NCBI GenBank assembly: GCA_000431075.1
Contig: HF986882.1
Coordinates: 11,435-56,996 of the forward strand
DNA: 45,562 nucleotides
Direction of reading: 5' to 3'
From: Firmicutes bacterium CAG:555
GTDB taxonomy: Bacteria > Bacillota > Clostridia > Oscillospirales > Oscillospiraceae
Shown: one piece after another, positions 40,238 to 45,562 of the stretch
How positions within the stretch are numbered: position 1 is the first letter of the stretch
How the letters are laid out: the number at the start of each line of letters is the position of its first letter
Position numbers and translations under genes: made by a program
Notes under the pieces: model-generated
Told to the model about the DNA's origin: nothing
The model's input: only the letters and a program-made list of their open reading frames with translations
Databases searched by the model: none

Positions 40238-41455
40238 TTAGCTGTCCTCACTTCGTTTTATATTCAATGTAAAGCGTTTGCCCGATTGCTGGCTGACGCA
40301 GCCCTTAAGCTGCAGCAGCGTCAGATCCGCAAGCACCTTTGCCGGTGACAGGCCCGTGCGCTCGATGATCTCATCGACCTGCATTGCTTCCCTGTCCATG
40401 GCGGACACAATACTAAGCTGCGTTTCGCTTAAGCCCTCAAGCTGTTTCTTCAAGTCAATATATTCCGTGGTGTCGGGCTTGTCAATGACTTTTTTTGTAT
40501 CTTTGTGTGTTTTTTCAGTTACGACAGGCTCATTTTGCTCCGGTTTCACGCATGTTCCGGGTATTCGCTCAGTCGAGCGCTTGATCTTTTCGGGGTAGAG
40601 CTTTGCAAATTCGCTCATCACATCCCAGCCCTCGGTGACAGGCTTTGCGCCGTCCTTGAGCATTGCATTCGTACCTGCGCAGTTTTCGGAATCGGCATTG
40701 CCGGGTACGGCGAATATCTCCTTGCCCTGCTCGACGGCCTCGTCAACAAACAGCTTCGTTCCGCTTCTGAACGGTGCTTCGACGACCGCAACGCCGACCG
40801 ACAAGCCTGCCGCTATGCGGTTTCTAGCTCTGAAAAACTGCCTGCAAGTACCGGCACCGGGCGGGTATTCGCTCACAAGCGCTCCTCTGACGGCAAGCTC
40901 CTCTGCCATTTTTCCGTGGGCGAGCTCGTGCGGAGAGCCGAGAACGCCGATGCATTTGCCGTCTGCGATAAGTGCGCCCTCCGCGCCGGCAGCGTCTATG
41001 CCCTTGGTAAGGCCCGAGATGACGACACCGCCGCACTTTGCTATCTCAAAACCGAGCTTGCGCCCCATCTTTATACCGTAGGGGCTTGCGTTTCTAGTGC
41101 CGATGACGGCGATGGCGGGCTCTTCGTCTATCTTGGGCAGTCTGCCCTTTACATAGATGATATGTGGCGGGGCGTATATATTCTTGAGCCTCACGGGATA
41201 ACGCGGGTCATCGATGGAGATAATCTCGATGTTCTGCATTTTGCAGCGGTCTATCGTGCGCAGAGCCGAGGAAAGGTCACGCTTTTCCAAGTCCTCCGCA
41301 CCCTCTCCCCGTCTGCCGAGGAGCTTCGTTATCTCGCCCTTTGGTGCTTCGTACATTGCCTCGGGGCTTCCGTAGTGCTTTAAAAGAACGGCCTTCGCCC
41401 TCGGGCTGAGCTTTGCCGAGGTTGACAGCCAAAGCCAGTATTCGATAGCAGACAC
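40238..41455 (-). CDS. dprA: DNA-processing protein DprA
   Basis: 405 residues from a GTG at 41455, which lies 5 nt after GGAGGGA; the longer frame upstream overlaps trmH without signals. DprA loads RecA on incoming single-stranded DNA. The Rossmann-fold core has IAVIGTRNASPYG, VISGLTKGIDAAGAEGAL, SEYPPG, FRARNRIAAGLS and FAVPGNADSENCAGTN. After a charged linker (about 300-345) comes a winged-helix C-terminal domain (QLSIVSAMDREAMQVDEI). The loop usually ending in IYPxEN is replaced by GSPHELAHGKM, so it is a divergent member. It precedes topA, the usual order, and with comEC gives two late-competence functions. Confidence 0.95.
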   Translation of the reverse strand: MSAIEYWLWLSTSAKLSPRAKAVLLKHYGSPEAMYEAPKGEITKLLGRRGEGAEDLEKRDLSSALRTIDRCKMQNIEIISIDDPRYPVRLKNIYAPPHIIYVKGRLPKIDEEPAIAVIGTRNASPYGIKMGRKLGFEIAKCGGVVISGLTKGIDAAGAEGALIADGKCIGVLGSPHELAHGKMAEELAVRGALVSEYPPGAGTCRQFFRARNRIAAGLSVGVAVVEAPFRSGTKLFVDEAVEQGKEIFAVPGNADSENCAGTNAMLKDGAKPVTEGWDVMSEFAKLYPEKIKRSTERIPGTCVKPEQNEPVVTEKTHKDTKKVIDKPDTTEYIDLKKQLEGLSETQLSIVSAMDREAMQVDEIIERTGLSPAKVLADLTLLQLKGCVSQQSGKRFTLNIKRSEDS

Positions 41456-41468
41456 GCCGCTCCCTCCT

Positions 41469-42218
41469 TTATCTTGACATCTCCCACATAATGACCGACG
41501 CTGCGACCGCAGCATTGAGCGACTCCGACTCGGGGTTCATTGGGATTATTATCTCGCCGCCGCAAATGTCGAGAAGCTCCTTTGAAAGTCCTCTGCCCTC
41601 GCTACCTATGGCAACGGCAGCTCTATGAATTTCGATATTGCGCAGATTGGCGGCCTTATCGCTGAGCGCTGCACCGAACAGCGGCAGTGCCTGCTTCTGC
41701 GTAAACTCGTCAAGCTCTTGTATGCTCATCGTAAGCACCCGCTGGCGGAATATTGCACCCATGCTCGCTCGCACGGTCTTGGAGTTATACAGATCGGCGC
41801 ACGCACCGACCAAGATGACGGCATCGATGTTAAACGCATTTGCCGTTCTTATCACCGTGCCTACATTGCCCGGGTCTTGGAGGTTTTCAAGAACGATGGC
41901 ACGCTCAAGCTTAAACTCCCCGTCCCGCTTTGGCATCTTCACGGTGAACACTGGGCCGCTGCTCGACTTCAGAGGTGAAGCGTATTCAAACAGATCGGTG
42001 GGAGCTGTGTACTGCGCAACGGTGTCGGGAAGTTTTACATCCCCGGCTTTTTCCTTCCAGAGCACGCAGCCGAGCTCCGCTCCGCAATTGAGCGCCTCAC
42101 GCAGGGTCTTTAAGCCGTCGCAGACATACTCTCCGCAGTTGCAACGGTACTCCCTGTCGTTTGCAACCGAGCGGAAATGGCATATTATCCTGTTTTTTCT
42201 CGAAGTTATATTTTCCAT
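41469..42218 (-). CDS. TrmH/SpoU family RNA 2'-O-methyltransferase
   Basis: 249 residues. It has the N-terminal substrate-binding domain (NITSRKNRIICHF, then LKTLREAL) and a C-terminal SPOUT knot with the three motifs: LENLQDPGNVGTVIRTANAF, IGSEGRGLS and IPMNPESESLNAAVAASV. It methylates a ribose in rRNA or tRNA; the site is unknown. I start at ATG 42218 because the promoter at 42228-42255 would begin transcription around 42221, and an earlier ATG at 42227 would be upstream of that. No ribosome site is visible, so the mRNA is probably leaderless. Confidence 0.92.
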   Translation of the reverse strand: MENITSRKNRIICHFRSVANDREYRCNCGEYVCDGLKTLREALNCGAELGCVLWKEKAGDVKLPDTVAQYTAPTDLFEYASPLKSSSGPVFTVKMPKRDGEFKLERAIVLENLQDPGNVGTVIRTANAFNIDAVILVGACADLYNSKTVRASMGAIFRQRVLTMSIQELDEFTQKQALPLFGAALSDKAANLRNIEIHRAAVAIGSEGRGLSKELLDICGGEIIIPMNPESESLNAAVAASVIMWEMSR

Positions 42219-42227
42219 AAGGTTCAT

Positions 42228-42255
42228 AATATATCACATATTTCGGCTTTGTCAA
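42228..42255 (-). promoter_or_regulatory. Promoter of the trmH-dprA-topA operon
   Basis: On the minus strand TTGACA (42250-42255), a 16-nt spacer and TATATT (42228-42233). It lies so close to the trmH start (ATG 42218) that only about 3 nt of leader are expected. Confidence 0.75.
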
Positions 42256-42333
42256 ACAAATGCCTACATTATTTAATTTAAATATGGTCAATATATTTAA
42301 GGAAAGAATTTTGTAACTTGTTGTATTATTTTG

Positions 42334-42362
42334 ATGACAAGCTGTTTTTGTTGTGGTAATAT
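42334..42362 (+). promoter_or_regulatory. Candidate promoter of the phosphodiester glycosidase gene
   Basis: ATGACA (42334-42339, five of six bases of TTGACA), 17 nt and TAATAT (42357-42362). Transcription would begin near 42369, after the ATG at 42361 and before the GAGGAGG ribosome site at 42382-42388. Confidence 0.55.
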
Positions 42363-43680
42363 GAGAAATAACCCATCCCGAGAGGAGGCAACCAAAATCA
42401 AACTGGTAAGCTCAAAATCAAGCAGAACACCTCAGGCCAAGGAAAAAGCCGAACAAAAGCGCCGCCCCGAGCCAGAGGTCGAAGATATCGAACCTAAGAA
42501 AGCCAAAAAGAAAAAGGTCAAAAAGAAACGCAATTGGAAGAAAAGGCTTATTACGCTTTTATGCGTGATAGCATTTCTTGTAGGCTCGTATTTCTTTGTT
42601 GTCTACACGAACATTTCGTTTATAAAAAACCTTCGTGATGCATATATCGAGACGGCTATGTCCACGATGACGCACCAATGGCTGGCCGAGTGGTTCTTCC
42701 CGCAGTCTGTCATCGACGAGGTCATGAACCGCATGCACGCCGCCGAGGATAAGCAGGTCGGCATCGAAAGCGAGTGGAAGGACGACCCCATCGAAAAAGC
42801 AAACAACGACTTCTATGCGATGTTCGACGAGATTGACAAAGCCTCGCTCGAAAGCTACCTTGCCGAGCATCCCGAGTGCAAGAGGGCAAACCTCATGGAG
42901 CTGGACATAAACGAGGCCGGCATAAATGACGAGGGCACGACGATAATGACAACGCAGGGCGATCAGGTGCTTGCTATCAGCGGCAAGCATAAGCTCATGC
43001 TTGTGCGTGTAAAAGGCTCGGGCTATCAGGGCGTTATGGCAATACTCAAGGATGCAAGCGATCTTCGATGCTGCCCCGCTCAGTACCTCGGCTCCATCGG
43101 CGAGGTGCTCGAAAGCCTTGTTCCACGCTGCAACGGCGTTTTAGGCATCAACGGCAGCGGCTTTTCCGACTGGAACGGTGTCGGCAACGGCGGCAAGCTC
43201 AAAGGCTACGCCATGTGCAGCGGCACGGAGTACGGCAAGCATTTTACCGACAGCCGCAAGCGTCTTGAGCTGCGTGACGACAACAAGATATACATAGTCG
43301 ATGCTAAAAACGAGACTACCCCTGGCACGAGAGATGCCGTTGAGTTCAGACCCGCACTTATAATTGACGGTGTTCCGCTCGTTGACGAGCTTTCGGGCTT
43401 CATGTCCATCCAGCCCCGCTGCGTCGTCGGTCAGTCCAAGGACGGCGATGTTTTGATGCTCGTCATTGAGGGCCGACTGGTCGGCCGCTCGCTCGGCATC
43501 GGGCTTCCCGAATGCACGAAGATAATGCAGCGCTACGATGCATATCAGGCTATGAACATGGACGGCGGCACGAGCGCCGTTATGTGGTACGACGGCGAGT
43601 ATGTCACCAAATGCTCAAACCCCGCCATTACCTGCCGCTACCTGCCCAACTCGTGGGTCTACGGCTACGCAGCAGCGTAA
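42361..43680 (+). CDS. Membrane-anchored phosphodiester glycosidase (NAGPA domain) family protein
   Basis: 439 residues from the ATG at 42361, the nearest conventional start. A very basic cytosolic head (KKAKKKKVKKKRNWKKR) precedes one transmembrane helix (about residues 62-82), a helical stalk, and an extracellular NAGPA/DUF2233 domain. The domain has VLGINGSGFSDWNG, RPALIIDGVPLVD, IQPRCVVGQSKDGDVLML and the family NMDGGTSAVMW. Relatives cleave N-acetylglucosamine phosphodiesters or act on wall and exopolysaccharide glycans. The start is doubtful: a strong GAGGAGG at 42382-42388 stands 8 nt before an in-frame ATC (42397), not before an ATG, and the likely -10 overlaps the ATG at 42361. A bidirectional terminator follows. 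Confidence 0.85.
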   Translation: MRNNPSREEATKIKLVSSKSSRTPQAKEKAEQKRRPEPEVEDIEPKKAKKKKVKKKRNWKKRLITLLCVIAFLVGSYFFVVYTNISFIKNLRDAYIETAMSTMTHQWLAEWFFPQSVIDEVMNRMHAAEDKQVGIESEWKDDPIEKANNDFYAMFDEIDKASLESYLAEHPECKRANLMELDINEAGINDEGTTIMTTQGDQVLAISGKHKLMLVRVKGSGYQGVMAILKDASDLRCCPAQYLGSIGEVLESLVPRCNGVLGINGSGFSDWNGVGNGGKLKGYAMCSGTEYGKHFTDSRKRLELRDDNKIYIVDAKNETTPGTRDAVEFRPALIIDGVPLVDELSGFMSIQPRCVVGQSKDGDVLMLVIEGRLVGRSLGIGLPECTKIMQRYDAYQAMNMDGGTSAVMWYDGEYVTKCSNPAITCRYLPNSWVYGYAAA

Positions 43681-43688
43681 TACATCAC

Positions 43689-43723
43689 AAAAAAGGGTAC
43701 GGTTCAAAACCGTACCCTTTTTT
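43689..43723. terminator. Bidirectional terminator between the glycosidase and P-type ATPase genes
   Basis: A perfect 16-bp stem (43689-43704 with 43708-43723) and a 3-nt loop, with A6/T6 flanks on both sides, between two convergent genes. Confidence 0.92.
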
Positions 43724-43725
43724 CG

Positions 43726-45562
43726 TTATTTAAGCAGATTCGTCATGCTACGGACGCTGATGCCGATAGTCGAGATATTGTGCAGCAGCGCAGAGGTCGC
43801 AGGCGGCAGAATGCCGAATGCACCGAGTGCTATCAATGTGCCGTTAAAGCCGAGAACAAAGCGGTAATTGCCGTTTATCCTGCTTAGCAACGCATTGGAT
43901 ATCCGCTTTAGTGTTGTTAACTCGAAAAGGTTGTCGGCGGCAATAGTGATATCGGCAATCTCTCGTGCAATTGCTGCACCGTCGCTTATGGCTATGCCGA
44001 CATCGGCAGCCGACAACGCCGGAGAGTCGTTTATACCGTCACCTATCATGATGACCTTCCTGCCTGCCGCCTTCTCCTGCTCAACAAAGTGAGCCTTGTC
44101 TTCCGGCAGCACCTCGGCATAGAACTCGTCAACACCGACCTGCCGTGCAATGGCTGCTGCGGTACGCTCGTTATCGCCCGTCATCATGACGGCCTTTTTT
44201 ATGCCGAGCTTGCGCAGGCTGTTCAGTACCTCGGCCGCTTCCTCACGCAGAGGATCGGCAATGCAGATAACGCCCGACAGCTCCCTGCCGATTGCAAGAT
44301 ACAGATGCGAATACTGCTCGGGCAGAGTGTCGAACTTCTCTTGTTCATCTGCCGGAATGGTGCAGCCCTCGTCCTCGAAAACAAAATGGTGGCTGCCGAT
44401 AACGACCTTTTTGCCGTTTATGCGGCTGGCGATACCGTGTGCCACGACATACTCGACCTCGGAGTGCATCTCGTCATGGGCTATACCCTGCTGCACAGCC
44501 TCCTTGACGACAGCGTTTGCCATAGAATGGGGATAGTGCTCCTCAAGGCAGGCGGCAATGCGCAGGACACTCTCGGCATCTCTGCCGCCGAAGGGCACGA
44601 CCTCTGCGACCGTCGGCACGGCGTGGGTAAGCGTGCCGGTCTTGTCAAAGACGATGGTGTCGGCTTTTGCGACAGCTTCAAGGTACTTGCCGCCCTTGAC
44701 GGTGATGTGGTATCCGCCGCATTCACGCATAGCCGAGAGCACCGCAAGCGGCATGGATAGCTTTAGTGCACAAGAAAAATCGACCATAAGGATGGACACC
44801 GCACGGGTGACATTTCTCGTGAGCAGGTATGTAATGATTGTACCGGCAAGGCTATACGGCACGAGCTTGTCAGCGAGCGCCAGAGCACGGTTTTCGGTTG
44901 TGGATTTGAGCTTTTCGGAGCTTTCTATCATGCCGACTATCTGATCATAGCGGCTCGAGCCCTGCATCTGCTCAACGGCAATGACGCACTCGCCCTCCTC
45001 CACGACCGTTCCGGCATAGACGACCGAGCCCTCGCTCTTGGCAACGGCGATAGACTCGCCGGTGAGGGATGCCTGATTTACGCTCGCCACGCCCTCGGTT
45101 ATTCTGCCGTCAAGCGGTATGACATTGCCGGTGTGCACGCAGATAAGGTCGCCGGTCTTTATATCGCTTATCGGCACCAAAACCTCGGTGTCGCCGGTCT
45201 TGAGCCACACTCTGTCGACATTCAGCGACATGCATCGTGCAAGGTCACTGAGAGACTTCTTGCGTGTCCACTCCTCCAACAGCTCACCGAGCTTGAGAAG
45301 GAACATGACGGAACTTGCCGTGCCGAAGTCACTGCGGAGTATTGAAACGCCGATCGACAGTGCGTCGAGCACCTCGACCTCGAGCTTCCTATTGAATATA
45401 CACCTTAGGCCATGCCAAATGTAGCGCACCGAACAAACGGTCGTGCGGATATTTCGCAGCGGCATGGGCAGCAGAAGTTTGCGGGCTATGCGGCCGAGGA
45501 CTAAGCCTGCGAGCTTGTCCTGATAATAGCGGTTGAGCGAGCGGCTGCTATTCTCGAGCGTG
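43726..45562 (-). CDS. Heavy-metal translocating P1B-type ATPase, N-terminus cut by window edge
   Basis: About 611 residues are visible. The frame stays open to the right edge, so the N-terminus lies outside. The actuator has SLTGES; the phosphorylation site is FDKTGTLTH; the nucleotide-binding part has the P1B His-Pro dipeptide in EEHYPHSMANAV; the hinge is MIGDGINDSPALSAADVG. The C-terminal membrane pair ends LPPATSALLHN and SVRSMTNLLK. The transmembrane metal-site helix reads VDFSCALKLSMP, where most copper or zinc pumps have CPC or SPC. The metal is therefore uncertain; efflux of a transition metal is inferred. No metal regulator or chaperone is in view. Confidence 0.92.
   Translation of the reverse strand, partial: TLENSSRSLNRYYQDKLAGLVLGRIARKLLLPMPLRNIRTTVCSVRYIWHGLRCIFNRKLEVEVLDALSIGVSILRSDFGTASSVMFLLKLGELLEEWTRKKSLSDLARCMSLNVDRVWLKTGDTEVLVPISDIKTGDLICVHTGNVIPLDGRITEGVASVNQASLTGESIAVAKSEGSVVYAGTVVEEGECVIAVEQMQGSSRYDQIVGMIESSEKLKSTTENRALALADKLVPYSLAGTIITYLLTRNVTRAVSILMVDFSCALKLSMPLAVLSAMRECGGYHITVKGGKYLEAVAKADTIVFDKTGTLTHAVPTVAEVVPFGGRDAESVLRIAACLEEHYPHSMANAVVKEAVQQGIAHDEMHSEVEYVVAHGIASRINGKKVVIGSHHFVFEDEGCTIPADEQEKFDTLPEQYSHLYLAIGRELSGVICIADPLREEAAEVLNSLRKLGIKKAVMMTGDNERTAAAIARQVGVDEFYAEVLPEDKAHFVEQEKAAGRKVIMIGDGINDSPALSAADVGIAISDGAAIAREIADITIAADNLFELTTLKRISNALLSRINGNYRFVLGFNGTLIALGAFGILPPATSALLHNISTIGISVRSMTNLLK

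Noticed and set aside
1..45562. CRISPR arrays, tRNA or rRNA genes, phage or insertion sequences
   Set aside because: No regularly spaced repeats, cloverleaf sequences, transposase or phage genes were found; coding is nearly continuous.

Overview
The window reads as a chromosomal core segment of a gut-type Firmicute of class Clostridia, most likely in the Oscillospirales/Ruminococcaceae range. This placement is inferred from gene families and order (RNase M5, RsfS, YhbY, TrmFO, DUF4364, DUF421/DUF4363, TTG starts, strong Shine-Dalgarno sequences). No rRNA or other marker gene is present to confirm it. About 44 genes are supported. Most lie on the minus strand, in tightly packed operons with 1-17 nt overlaps. 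I see no phage, insertion sequence, tRNA, rRNA or CRISPR array, and no intergenic gap exceeds 300 bases.

Layout from left to right: the 5' end of asnA, a DUF4364 regulator-like gene and a small membrane protein (minus); an 11-cysteine unknown protein (plus); a UDP-GlcNAc precursor cluster of a nagB-like gene, glmM and a left-handed beta-helix acetyltransferase-like gene (minus); DUF421-DUF4363 (plus); nrdR with its own NrdR box, then rnmV, holA and comEC; hinT, alaS, a U32 peptidase (TrhP type) and mltG; a Cys/Gly/Asn-rich mini-protein (plus); a nested operon of sirtuin, TagA-type glycosyltransferase, tmk and 5-FCL; then a Cof hydrolase and ogg. A plus-strand operon follows, with a CoA-transferase, a ProX-type tRNA deacylase and an MTA/SAH nucleosidase. 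After it come rpsU, leuS, rsfS, an LCP protein, a nadD-yqeK fusion, yhbY, rdgB, ftsY, smc, a radical SAM gene, rnc, plsX, trmFO, topA, dprA and trmH, all minus. The window ends with a membrane-anchored phosphodiester glycosidase (plus) and a 5'-truncated P1B ATPase (minus).

Functionally the region is housekeeping: translation quality control (alaS, leuS, ProX, rsfS, rpsU, tRNA/rRNA modification), envelope building (glmM, mltG, LCP, TagA, plsX), DNA maintenance (topA, smc, ogg, holA) and DNA uptake (comEC, dprA).

The least ordinary signals are non-coding. The whole nagB-glmM gap is a 266-bp element bounded by 24-nt imperfect terminal inverted repeats. Its mismatches are mostly G-U compatible on the plus strand, which suggests a mobile repeat or structured RNA. 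The gap at 1857-2067 is a second large interrupted palindrome with a terminator at its centre. Further points of interest are a NagB homologue with its catalytic Asp replaced by Cys, an SMC about 180 residues shorter than usual, a probable leaderless mRNA (trmH), a possible AUC start codon, and a P-type ATPase with an SCA motif in place of CPC.
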